A DNA stretch of 64,000 nucleotides. Origin: Massilia sp. Bi118 (lineage in GTDB: Bacteria > Pseudomonadota > Gammaproteobacteria > Burkholderiales > Burkholderiaceae_D). A program made the translations under genes and the position numbers. The notes under the pieces were generated by a model. It saw nothing but the letters and a program-made list of their open reading frames with translations, made no database searches and was not told where the DNA came from. Below, piece by piece: positions 42,713 through 50,502 of this stretch. Each line of letters starts with the position of its first letter. Within the stretch, counting starts at the first letter, position 1. The DNA lies in contig NZ_CAKKMV010000004.1 in NCBI RefSeq assembly GCF_918697865.1, forward strand, positions 1-64,000, given 5' to 3'.

Positions 42713-43375
42713 TCAGAGGGCAGCCAGAAGATCCTCAACGGACAGCTCGTCATAGTCGTTGACGATCTTGATCACGTTGTCGAATTCCGCGAAGCTGGCC
42801 GCGGGCAGGGTGGTGGTGATGACCACCGCGCGCATGCCTGCGCGGCGCGCGGCTTCCACGCCCATCGGCGCATCTTCGAAGACGATGCAGTCGGCGGGAT
42901 TGGCGCCAAGCTGCTCGGCGGCTTTCAGGAACACGTCCGGATGCGGCTTGCCCTGCTTGACGTCGGCGGCGCCGACCACCGTCGCGAAGTGGCGGCGCAG
43001 GTCGAGTTCATCGAGCGTGAACACGATGTTCTTCGGCGGCGCCGAGGTGGCCACTGCCAGCGCCACGCCTTTGTCATCGGCATCGGTCACGAACCTGTCG
43101 AAGCCCTGGATTGCGGCGCGGTGCGGGCCGTACATCTCGCGGTACAGCGCATCCTTCTCCGCGGCCAGCGCGGCGATCTCCTCGTCGGTGACATCCTCGC
43201 CCAGGCGGGCGCGCAGAATCTCGCGGCCCTGGGCGCCGGCGGTCTCGCGGAAGAAGGCCTCGGCCTCGTACTCCTTGCCGCGGCGCGCGAAGAACTCGAG
43301 CCAGGACTTGGTGTGGAAGGCCATGTTGTCGACGATGGTGCCGTCCATGTCGAAGATGAATGCGCTATTTGCCAT
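42713..43375 (-). CDS. HAD hydrolase, beta-phosphoglucomutase-like
   Basis: A 220-residue HAD phosphatase with motif [12 protein letters not shown], the TSAPP motif II region, Lys in [10 protein letters not shown], and motif [18 protein letters not shown]. The cap is of the phosphoglycolate/beta-phosphoglucomutase type. The substrate is unknown. It is inserted between prfB and lysS, which are direct neighbours in E. coli: five bases after prfB and 28 before lysS. Confidence 0.88.
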   Translation of the reverse strand: MANSAFIFDMDGTIVDNMAFHTKSWLEFFARRGKEYEAEAFFRETAGAQGREILRARLGEDVTDEEIAALAAEKDALYREMYGPHRAAIQGFDRFVTDADDKGVALAVATSAPPKNIVFTLDELDLRRHFATVVGAADVKQGKPHPDVFLKAAEQLGANPADCIVFEDAPMGVEAARRAGMRAVVITTTLPAASFAEFDNVIKIVNDYDELSVEDLLAAL

Positions 43376-43380
43376 CGTGA

Positions 43381-44485
43381 TCAGACGCCTTGTTTCAGGG
43401 ATGCGGAGATGAAGTCGTCGAGATCGCCGTCCAGCACGTTCTTCGTATTGCCGGTCTCGAAGCCGGTACGCAAGTCCTTGATGCGCGACTGGTCGAGCAC
43501 GTAGGAACGGATCTGGTGGCCCCAGCCGACGTCGGTCTTCGAGTCTTCCAGCTTCTGCTGCTCGGCCATGCGCTTGCGCATCTCGAGTTCGAACAATTTC
43601 GCGCGCAGCATGTCGAAGGCCTCGGCCTTGTTGCGGTGCTGCGAGCGGTCGTTCTGGCACTGCACCACGATGCCCGAAGGCGCGTGCGTCAGGCGCACCG
43701 CGGAGTCGGTCTTGTTGATGTGCTGGCCGCCTGCACCGGATGCGCGGTAGGTATCGATGCGCACGTCCGCCGGGTTGATCTCGATTTCGAAGGACTCGTC
43801 GACTTCCGGGTAGACGAACAGCGAGGTGAACGAAGTGTGGCGGCCGTTGGCCGAGTCGAACGGCGACTTGCGGACCAGGCGGTGTACGCCGGTCTCGGTG
43901 CGCAGGTGGCCATAGGCGTACTCGCCCTCAACCTTGATGGTGGCGGTCTTGATGCCCGCAACCTCGCCCTCGGAAATCTCCAGCACGTCGGCCTTGAAGC
44001 CCTTGCGCTCGCAATAGCGGAGGTACTGGCGCATCAGCATCGAGGCCCAGTCCTGGGCTTCGGTGCCGCCGGCGCCGGCCTGGATGTCGATGAAGCAGTT
44101 CGCATGGTCCATCGGATTGCTGAACATGCGGCGGAATTCCATCTGCTCGATGACCTTCAGGATCTCGCCTGCGTCGGCTTCGACGGATTCGATCGTGTCG
44201 TCATCGCCTTCTTCGCGCCCCATGTCGAACAGGTCGCGCGAATCGTCGATGTCGGACCTGGCCTTCTCCAGCGTCAGCACGACGCCTTCCAGGGACTTCT
44301 TCTCCTTGCCGAGTTCGAGCGCGCGTTTCTGGTCGTTCCAGACGGTCGGGTCTTCCAGTTCCTGGTTGACCTGTTCTAGTTTCTCTGACTTCCGATCGAA
44401 GTCAAAGATACCTCCGAAGTTCGGCTTCACGGCTGCTCAGGTCGTTCAGCAGGGCGGAAAGGGCGTTGATGCGTTCAGCTTCCAT
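43381..44485 (-). CDS. prfB: Peptide chain release factor RF2, with programmed +1 frameshift
   Basis: A 367-residue release factor reading UGA/UAA. It is encoded in two frames. Codons 1-27 ([16 protein letters not shown] at the start) end at CTT TGA C; after +1 slippage the rest continues as [16 protein letters not shown]. Key motifs are [14 protein letters not shown], the anticodon-like [13 protein letters not shown] region and catalytic [13 protein letters not shown]. The in-frame UGA provides autoregulation. A start inside the second frame would miss the N-terminal helix. Confidence 0.95.
44401..44416 (-). promoter_or_regulatory. prfB programmed frameshift site
   Basis: The minus strand reads CGGAGGTATCTTTGAC. 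It has the internal Shine-Dalgarno-like GGAGG, the slippery CTT and the UGA stop followed by C, the same arrangement as E. coli prfB. Low RF2 slows UGA decoding and promotes the +1 shift. Confidence 0.95.
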
Positions 44486-44606
44486 GGTCGGTGACGTATT
44501 TTTAGAGGGTTGAATCGAACCGGAGATTATACCGCAGCCAGGCTCCGGGGAGCGCGATGGAGCGCTTTCCTTGCCCCGCGGAAGGCGCCTGCCTTATGAT
44601 TCGGGC

Positions 44607-46625
44607 ATGAGCTACCGCCACCCCCGCCCGTTCTGCCTCATCGTTTCCGTCGCCATCGCCACCGCTGCCGCATCGACGCCGGCCCTGGCCGCGAAGCCGC
44701 GCGCCGGCGCCAGCGCCGAACTGGCCATCCTGGAAACCACCGACCTGCACTCGGCGGTGGTCGGCTACGACTACTTCAAGCTGGCCGAGGACCCGTCGCT
44801 GGGCCTGGACCGCACGGCCTCCCTGATCTTGCAAGCGCGCCGCGATTTCCCGAACACGCTCCTGCTCGACAACGGCGACACCATCCAGGGCAATGCGCTG
44901 GGCGATTACCAGGCCACCGTCGCGCCGCTGAAATGCGGCCAGCTGCTCGGCATCTACAAGGCGATGCAGAAGCTGGGCTACGACGGCATCGGCATCGGCA
45001 ACCACGATTTCAATTTCGGACTGGCCTATCTGGGGCAGGTGACCGGACAGCGCCTGGACGTGGAAGGCGTTTCTGCGAAAACCTGCGCCGGACCGGGATT
45101 CCCGGTGGTGCTGGCCAACGTCTACAGCGTCAAGACGAAGAAGCCGCTGTTCGCGCCTTACCGCATCCTCACGCGCCGCATCAAGGCTGTCGATGCGAAC
45201 GGCAAAGCCTTTGAAACCAGCGTCAAGGTCGGCATCATCGGCTTCACGCCGCCGGCCATCCTGAACTGGGACCGGCGCTGGCTGGAAGGGAAGATCACTA
45301 CCGAAGGCCTGGTCGAAACGGCCAAGCGCTACCTGCCGGAGATGCGCGCAAAAGGCGCCGAGCTGGTGGTGGCGATTTCGCATGGCGGCCTCGATGCCGG
45401 CCCGTATTCGCCCACGATGGAGAACGGTAACTACTATCTGGCGCAAGTCGGCGGCATCGACGCGCTGCTGCTCGGCCACTCGCACCAGCCTTTCCCGAAT
45501 CCCACCAGCACCGTCGCCCAGTTCAACCTGCCGCATGTCGACAAAGTGAAGGGCAGGGTGTTCGGCGTGCCGACCGTGATGGCCAATTTGTGGGGCAAGA
45601 ACCTGGGCGTGGTGCGCCTGCAGCTGCGCCACGACGGCAAGCGCTGGCACGCCGAGCAGGATGCAGCCATCGTCGAGAACCGCAGTACCCAGCAGCCGGA
45701 CAAGCGCTATGTGGCGGCCGATCCGGACGTGATGGCACTTGTGAAGAACGAGCACGAAGCCACGATCCGTTACGTCAAGACGCCGATCGGCAGCGCCGAC
45801 TTCCGCATGTCGACTTATTTTGCCGATGTCGGCGACGTGTCGGCGATCCAGGTCGTGAACCAGGCGCAGGCCGACTATGCGCGGCGCTACGTGGCGGCGA
45901 ACCTGCCGCAATATGCGCAGCTGCCGGTGCTGTCGGTGTCCGCGCCTTTCAAGAGCGGTTCGGCCGGCGTGCTCGACTACACCGACGTCGCGGCCGGCGA
46001 TTTGGCGCTGAACAACGCCGCGGACCTCTACCTGTATCCGAATGCGCTGGCGCTGGTGAAGGTCGACGGGGCTGGGCTGAAGGCATGGCTGGAAAAGGCG
46101 GCGTCGCGCTTCAACACGATCGACCCGGCCAGGACCGAGCCGCAGGAGCTGGTGAATACCGGCTTCGCCGGCTATAACTTCGATACCCTCACCTCGCCCG
46201 AGCTGCGCTACGAGATCGACGTGACCCAGCCGCCGGGCAAGCGCATCGCCGATCTGCGGCTGCACGGGAAGCCGCTGCCGGCCGGGCAGGAATTCCTGGT
46301 CGCGACGAACAACTACCGCGCGAGCGGCGGCGGGAACTTCCCTGGCCTGGACGGCAGCCGCACCGTGCTCGCTTCGCCTGATGCCAGCCGCGACGTGCTG
46401 ATCGCTTACGTCAAGGAGGCTCGCCGTCTGACCCGCGTCGCCAACGGGGCGCAGCGCAGCTGGCGCTTCACGAAAGTGGAGACGAAAGGGCCGGTGGTGT
46501 TCCACTCGGCGCCGGGCAAGCTGGAACTGGCGCGTGCGGCGGGCTTGGAGAATGTGTCGCAGCTGGCTGCGGATGATGGACAGGGCAAGGGGTTTGCGCT
46601 GTACCAGGTGGATCTGGCGAAATAA
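44607..46625 (+). CDS. cpdB: 2',3'-cyclic-nucleotide 2'-phosphodiesterase / 3'-nucleotidase
   Basis: A 672-residue periplasmic enzyme with signal peptide (IVSVAIATAAASTPALAA). The metallophosphatase domain has ETTDLHSAVVGYDYFK, DNGDTIQGN, GIGNHDFNFG and GHSHQPFPN. The C-terminal 5'-nucleotidase domain has NNYRASGGGNFPG. It degrades extracellular cyclic and 3' nucleotides. ATG at 44607 is chosen to give the signal peptide. Divergent from prfB. Confidence 0.94.
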   Translation: MSYRHPRPFCLIVSVAIATAAASTPALAAKPRAGASAELAILETTDLHSAVVGYDYFKLAEDPSLGLDRTASLILQARRDFPNTLLLDNGDTIQGNALGDYQATVAPLKCGQLLGIYKAMQKLGYDGIGIGNHDFNFGLAYLGQVTGQRLDVEGVSAKTCAGPGFPVVLANVYSVKTKKPLFAPYRILTRRIKAVDANGKAFETSVKVGIIGFTPPAILNWDRRWLEGKITTEGLVETAKRYLPEMRAKGAELVVAISHGGLDAGPYSPTMENGNYYLAQVGGIDALLLGHSHQPFPNPTSTVAQFNLPHVDKVKGRVFGVPTVMANLWGKNLGVVRLQLRHDGKRWHAEQDAAIVENRSTQQPDKRYVAADPDVMALVKNEHEATIRYVKTPIGSADFRMSTYFADVGDVSAIQVVNQAQADYARRYVAANLPQYAQLPVLSVSAPFKSGSAGVLDYTDVAAGDLALNNAADLYLYPNALALVKVDGAGLKAWLEKAASRFNTIDPARTEPQELVNTGFAGYNFDTLTSPELRYEIDVTQPPGKRIADLRLHGKPLPAGQEFLVATNNYRASGGGNFPGLDGSRTVLASPDASRDVLIAYVKEARRLTRVANGAQRSWRFTKVETKGPVVFHSAPGKLELARAAGLENVSQLAADDGQGKGFALYQVDLAK

Positions 46626-46642
46626 GCGCCGTACGTACGCAC

Positions 46643-46770
46643 CGTCATTCCCGCGAAAGCGGGAATCCATGCTGAGCGAAAAGAATTCGCTCAGTCAGAT
46701 GCATTAGTAAGGTTTTAGATATACGGACTTCGGAAACTCAGCATGGATCCCCGCTTTCGCGGGGATGACG
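46643..46770. repeat. Long inverted repeat with dRS3-like ends, copy 5
   Basis: The left arm CGTCATTCCCGCGAAAGCGG and its extension to GAATCCATGCTGAG pair with a right arm ending GCTTTCGCGGGGATGACG. The loop is about 60 bases. Its core (ATTCCC-N8-GGGAAT) is the closest copy to Neisseria dRS3. It lies between convergent cpdB and HTH-GAF genes. Confidence 0.88.
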
Positions 46771-46775
46771 AGATA

Positions 46776-47519
46776 CTAAAACCTGTTCGGCCGGCTGGCC
46801 TGAATCTCCGCCGCAGCAATCGCCGCCAGATCGAGCAAGCCCTGCACCTCAGCCGCCCGCAAGCGGCGCGGTTCGCGGTCGATCACGCACAGGGTGCCGA
46901 GCGGGTGGCCGGCGCGGTCGCGCAGCGGTACGCCGGCGTAGAAGCGGATCTTCGGGTCGCCCTGGACCAGCGGGTTGTCGCGGAAGCGCTCGTCGCCGAG
47001 GGCATCCTCGACCACGAACATCTCTTCGCGCAGCACGGCGTGCGAGCAGAAGGCCCAGTCGCGCGGGGTTTCGCGCGGCTCGAGGCCGACCCTGGCCTTG
47101 AACCACTGGCGGGTCGAGGTCAGCAGCGAGATCAGCGCGATCGGCGAGCCGGTCACCATGGTGGCCAGGCGCACGATGCGGTCGAAGCGCGGTTCCTCGT
47201 CGGTGTCGACCAGGCCGCTCGCACCCACGGCCGCGAGGCGTGCGCGTTCGTCCGCCGGGACCGGGTAGTTCGGATCCAGGAGAGGCAGGAATTCCTTGTC
47301 GTTGCTGGCCGCGGGGCGCAGATGGGCGTTGTCGTCCTTCCCGTGCAGGAGTCCCTGGACTAGGCTCAGGCGCGTACGGCGATGCCCGCCCGGTGTCTTC
47401 CAGGACTCGATCGCGCCGCTTTCCATCCAGATCTGGACCGTGCTCGTGGCCACGCCCAACAGGCGCGCAACCTCGCTGGTGGTCATCACTGGATCGTCGG
47501 TTTTGATATTGCTCTGCAT
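46776..47519 (-). CDS. Excisionase-type HTH fused to a GAF domain
   Basis: A 247-residue protein. Residues 10-55 form a MerR/excisionase-type winged HTH (MTTSEVARLLGVATSTVQIWMESG region, then KTPGGHRRTR). Residues 95-240 form a GAF domain (FDRIVRLATMVTGSPIALISL, RETPRDWAFCSHAV, RFYAGVPLRDRAG, GTLCVIDREPR). It probably binds DNA and senses a small ligand or redox state. Targets unknown. No phage genes adjoin it. Confidence 0.85.
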   Translation of the reverse strand: MQSNIKTDDPVMTTSEVARLLGVATSTVQIWMESGAIESWKTPGGHRRTRLSLVQGLLHGKDDNAHLRPAASNDKEFLPLLDPNYPVPADERARLAAVGASGLVDTDEEPRFDRIVRLATMVTGSPIALISLLTSTRQWFKARVGLEPRETPRDWAFCSHAVLREEMFVVEDALGDERFRDNPLVQGDPKIRFYAGVPLRDRAGHPLGTLCVIDREPRRLRAAEVQGLLDLAAIAAAEIQASRPNRF

Positions 47520-47752
47520 AAACTTCCTCGTATCCCAACAGTATAGCGGATAAATTTGTTCACATCTTGTTTTCTTGCATTACGTCAAGAATTCTTCACT
47601 CGGATTATAGAAAGAGGTTATACCACCCACACTAAAAGTTTGCTCAAATTGCGGAGATATCGTTGGCCGTTTGTAATCTGCACGGCACTATTCCGTCACT
47701 TTGATCAAATTATCATGTTGAGTGATGGTCGCCACCAAAAAGGCGGGAAGAG

Positions 47753-47923
47753 ATGAGGGATGGTGCCGGTGTTGCAATCTCAACAAAACTGTACGCGACA
47801 TTTGCCATCGTGGTGTTGGCCGCCGGACAGATCGCGGTCCACCATGCGGCGCTGGTGAATACTTTTCAGCTGGAGCAGGCGCCGGCTATGTCGCGCAGCA
47901 GCGGGCGGGCGCCGATCGCTTGA
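47753..47923 (+). CDS. Small membrane ORF, possibly a truncated chemoreceptor N-terminus
   Basis: A 56-residue frame: VAISTKLYATFAIVVLAAGQIAV is one transmembrane segment starting like a methyl-accepting chemotaxis protein (ISTKLYA). It stops after SGRAPIA, directly against the convergent DUF2288 stop. A GGGAAG site precedes the ATG. It may be a remnant of an MCP gene or a real small protein. The 230 bases before it are AT-rich with no other gene. Confidence 0.4.
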   Translation: MRDGAGVAISTKLYATFAIVVLAAGQIAVHHAALVNTFQLEQAPAMSRSSGRAPIA

Positions 47924-48256
47924 CTAATGCAGGGTGTCTTTCGGCGCCGCCTTGTCTTCCTGGACCAGCACGAAGGGACTGAGCACCGATGCCCACAGCA
48001 GGGCATTGGTGGATTGCCAGGCCAGCGCCTGCGCGTCCGACACCTTGGCCAGTTTGCCCTCGCTCATCCAGCGCGCGATGTGTTCCTTGTCGTCGTGGGC
48101 GATGCGCAGGGCGGCTTCGACCAGGTCGAGTTCATGGCTCACCCAGACCACGGCGCCGTTGGCGAAGTGGCGCTCCAGTTCGGACCAGTTGATGCGGGCG
48201 GTCTCGCGGTTGATCTTGTCGTGCAGTTCGGTGTCTTTTAATGGATCGGTTTTCAT
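47924..48256 (-). CDS. DUF2288 family protein
   Basis: A 110-residue cytoplasmic protein. Family features: KINRETARINWSELERHFANG, LDLVEAALRIAHDDKEHIARW (read in parts), and WASVLSPFVLVQE at the end. Function is unknown. It lies 12 bases downstream of the RES toxin gene on the same strand, so read-through is likely. Confidence 0.85.
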   Translation of the reverse strand: MKTDPLKDTELHDKINRETARINWSELERHFANGAVVWVSHELDLVEAALRIAHDDKEHIARWMSEGKLAKVSDAQALAWQSTNALLWASVLSPFVLVQEDKAAPKDTLH

Positions 48257-48268
48257 GGCTTCATTGAA

Positions 48269-48964
48269 TCAGATGGCTTCGACGCTCGGCGCCGGCGAAC
48301 CCGCCCATGTTAACCGATACGCCTGTCCCTTGCGGACATTCCCGACCAGGGCCGGGCGGAAGCAGGCAAGGTTCGTGCCCTCGGGCCGCCGGACGCTGGG
48401 GTAGATGATGCCCATGGCGCCGGCGTCCAGCAGCGCGTTCGCGAGGCGCTGCGAGGCGATGTAGCTGGACGGATCGAGGCAGTCGGCCCAGGCCTCGCTG
48501 CCGCGCAGGTCGTGGAAGACGGCGGTGAAATCGGCGAGCAGGGCCTGGTAGCTGACGCTGTCGTCGAAGCGGCCGATCTCCTGGTACTCGACGGTTTTAT
48601 GGAAGCAGACCTCGGCCAGCGCGGTCTCGAGTTCGAAGGCGCAGTACCAGGCGCCGCGCTCGCCGTCGTTGAAGCGGCTGCCTTCCGGGCGCGCATAGGT
48701 ATAGGCCGCATTGATCATGCGGAAGTTCGGCAAGCCGAACACCAGTTCGTCCATGCCGATGCCGGGCAGGAGGCCGGATTCGCCGCGCAGGCGGTCGTTG
48801 GTGGCGTTGTCCAGGTCGAACAGGTCGCGCAGCACGGCATCGTTTTCCGCCAGCGGCGCCAGCACCGAGTCTTCGGCATCGGCGAAGCGCGAGGGGATGA
48901 GGCGGACGGTGTCGAACTGGCGCAGCTGGACGAGGCCGGGTTCAGGCCGGGGGACCAGTTTCAC
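48269..48964 (-). CDS. RES-domain toxin
   Basis: A 231-residue RES-domain protein. RES toxins of RES-Xre systems degrade NAD+. Visible family residues are Arg in PEGSRFNDG, Glu in ETALAEVCFHK and Ser in PSSYIASQRLA. The start is a GTG right after the antitoxin's TGA, with GGAGGG upstream, so the two are translationally coupled. An unrelated NAD-active role is less likely given the antitoxin next to it. Confidence 0.88.
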   Translation of the reverse strand: MKLVPRPEPGLVQLRQFDTVRLIPSRFADAEDSVLAPLAENDAVLRDLFDLDNATNDRLRGESGLLPGIGMDELVFGLPNFRMINAAYTYARPEGSRFNDGERGAWYCAFELETALAEVCFHKTVEYQEIGRFDDSVSYQALLADFTAVFHDLRGSEAWADCLDPSSYIASQRLANALLDAGAMGIIYPSVRRPEGTNLACFRPALVGNVRKGQAYRLTWAGSPAPSVEAI

Positions 48965-49402
48965 TCACAGCCCTCCGCGGCGGGCGTCGAGCAGGCGGCG
49001 CACGGTCTGCATGGCCAGCAGGCCGCCGCCCAGCATGAAGGCGAGCGGGGCGCGGCCGTTGAACACCGGGTTGCTGTTGGCGAGGTGGACCCATTCGTCG
49101 GCCAGCTTGTCGCCGTACAGGATGTGCAGGGCTTTATAGATGCCGAGCAGGTAGGAGATGCGCGTGATGCGGTCGACTTCCAGCACGCGGGCCGGATTCT
49201 TCTTCCAGTCGTAGAAGGCCGACGAGGACAGGCCGCCCAGCAGCTCGCGCGCATCTTCGTCTTTTATCTGCCAGGTGATCGCCAGCTGGAAGAAGCCCTT
49301 CAGCGCGGCGCTGGACAGGCGCTCGCGCTGTTCGCGGTCGTTGAGGTCGACCAGCACGGCGGTTTCGAAGCGGCTTTTGGGATAGGCGTAAGCGAGACTC
49401 AT
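48965..49402 (-). CDS. Xre/MbcA/ParS-type antitoxin
   Basis: A 145-residue antitoxin. The N-terminal half is helical with an Xre-like HTH (LSSAALKGFFQLAITWQI, ARELLGGLSSSAFYDWKK). The C-terminal toxin-binding domain (DUF2384-type) has RITRISYLLGIYKALHILYG and WVHLANSNPVFNGRAPLAFML (read in parts), the usual NPVFNG-type motif. It neutralises the RES toxin and represses the operon. Confidence 0.9.
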   Translation of the reverse strand: MSLAYAYPKSRFETAVLVDLNDREQRERLSSAALKGFFQLAITWQIKDEDARELLGGLSSSAFYDWKKNPARVLEVDRITRISYLLGIYKALHILYGDKLADEWVHLANSNPVFNGRAPLAFMLGGGLLAMQTVRRLLDARRGGL

Positions 49403-49537
49403 AGGAATCCTCCGATTATGGAGTGTTTATACTCCGCTTCCGGAGGCTTCGCAAGCGGCTTGTGCAAATTGTATTGCCGTGACAAAATTGTTCGATTATC
49501 AAGCTGGACTTGCTTAGGCTCGAAACGTGGAGGACGC

Positions 49538-50008
49538 ATGCGTCTGCTGTCGATTGGGGTTTTGTGTATCAGTATGTTCATGCTGGCGGTCGCCAGCGCG
49601 GCGCGGCCGACGAATGCCGAGCTGAAGAAGCAGGTGACGGACCATGAGCGCGCCTTCGCGGCGACCATGAAGGCGCGCGACCACGCGGCGTTCACCAGCT
49701 TCCTGTCCGACGAGGCAGTGTTCTTCTCCGGCCCCGGCAGCGTCCTGCGCGGCCGCGAGGCCGTGGCCACGGCCTGGCGCAAGTTCTACGACGGCCCGCA
49801 AGCCCCGTTTTCCTGGGAGCCGGAAGAGGTCGAGGTGGTCGACTCCGGCACCCTGGCCTACAGCGGCGGCCCGGTCTACGACGCCGCTGGCCGCCGCGTC
49901 GGCCGCTTCAACTCGATCTGGCGCCTCGAAGCCCCCGGCCGCTGGCGCATCGTCTTCGACCGCGGCGAACAGCCGTGCAACTGCAAGCCCAAAGTCGACA
50001 CCCCTTGA
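49538..50008 (+). CDS. Secreted SnoaL/DUF4440-like (NTF2-fold) protein
   Basis: A 156-residue protein with signal peptide (SIGVLCISMFMLAVASAA) and an NTF2-like fold (ERAFAATMKARDHAAFTSFL, SDEAVFFSGPGSVLRGREAV, AWRKFYDGP, FNSIWRLEAPGRWRIVFD). Such proteins are small hydrolase or isomerase relatives or binding proteins; no active site is assigned. The ATG at 49538 has GTGGAGG upstream. A much longer frame that includes it is antisense to the RES-Xre genes and is false. Confidence 0.8.
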   Translation: MRLLSIGVLCISMFMLAVASAARPTNAELKKQVTDHERAFAATMKARDHAAFTSFLSDEAVFFSGPGSVLRGREAVATAWRKFYDGPQAPFSWEPEEVEVVDSGTLAYSGGPVYDAAGRRVGRFNSIWRLEAPGRWRIVFDRGEQPCNCKPKVDTP

Positions 50009-50020
50009 CCCGCAATAAAT

Positions 50021-50086
50021 CGGGGTCAGAGCACTTTTTTGAGCAAATGCCCGCGGGCTATTGCCACAAAAAGTGCTCTGACCCCG
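50021..50086. repeat. Perfect 19-bp inverted repeat (REP-like hairpin)
   Basis: CGGGGTCAGAGCACTTTTT and AAAAAGTGCTCTGACCCCG are separated by 28 bases. Similar GGGGTCAGAG palindromes accompany REP-associated tyrosine transposases in other proteobacteria (knowledge, not shown here). It lies between convergent genes and may also end transcription. Confidence 0.85.
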
Positions 50087-50100
50087 AATTTACGGTTTGA

Positions 50101-50499
50101 TTATTCCCTGACTTTGCCGCGCAAGGCCTTGACCTGGCCGCTGCGGGTTTTGGAGTCCAGGCGTCTCCGCTGGGAGCCGCGGGTTGGTTTGGTTGGGCGG
50201 CGCACCGCCTGCACCACGCTGGCCTGGTCGACCAGCTCCTGCAGCCTGCGCAGCGCGTCTTCCTTGTTGGCTTCCAGGCTGCGCGATTGCTGGGCTTTCA
50301 GCACCACCACGCCGTCCGCGGTGATGCGGCTGTCGCGCGTTGCCAGCAGGCGCTCCTTCACGTGATCAGGCAGGGACGAGGCGCCGATGTCGAAGCGGGC
50401 GTGCACGGCGCAGGAGACCTTGTTGACGTTCTGCCCGCCCGGACCCTGGGCCCGGATGGCGCTGAACTCGACCTCTTGCGGATCGATCTGCACGCCCAT
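50101..50499 (-). CDS. arfB: Alternative ribosome-rescue factor ArfB
   Basis: A 132-residue peptidyl-tRNA hydrolase acting on stalled ribosomes. The class I release-factor GGQ is present (IRAQGPGGQNVNKV), followed by RDSRITADGVVVL. The C-terminal tail is basic (RPTKPTRGSQRRRLDSKTRSG, read in parts), as needed for entry into the mRNA channel. It starts three bases after recJ and shares its operon. Confidence 0.95.
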   Translation of the reverse strand: MGVQIDPQEVEFSAIRAQGPGGQNVNKVSCAVHARFDIGASSLPDHVKERLLATRDSRITADGVVVLKAQQSRSLEANKEDALRRLQELVDQASVVQAVRRPTKPTRGSQRRRLDSKTRSGQVKALRGKVRE

Positions 50500-50502
50500 G
50501 AA

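Noticed and set aside
43381-44430. prfB as a truncated or frameshifted pseudogene
   Set aside because: The break is exactly the programmed CTT TGA C site with GGAGG upstream, so the gene is intact.
48512-50008. A 498-codon plus-strand frame
   Set aside because: Only the last 156 codons are real (the NTF2-like protein). The rest is antisense to the RES-Xre pair.
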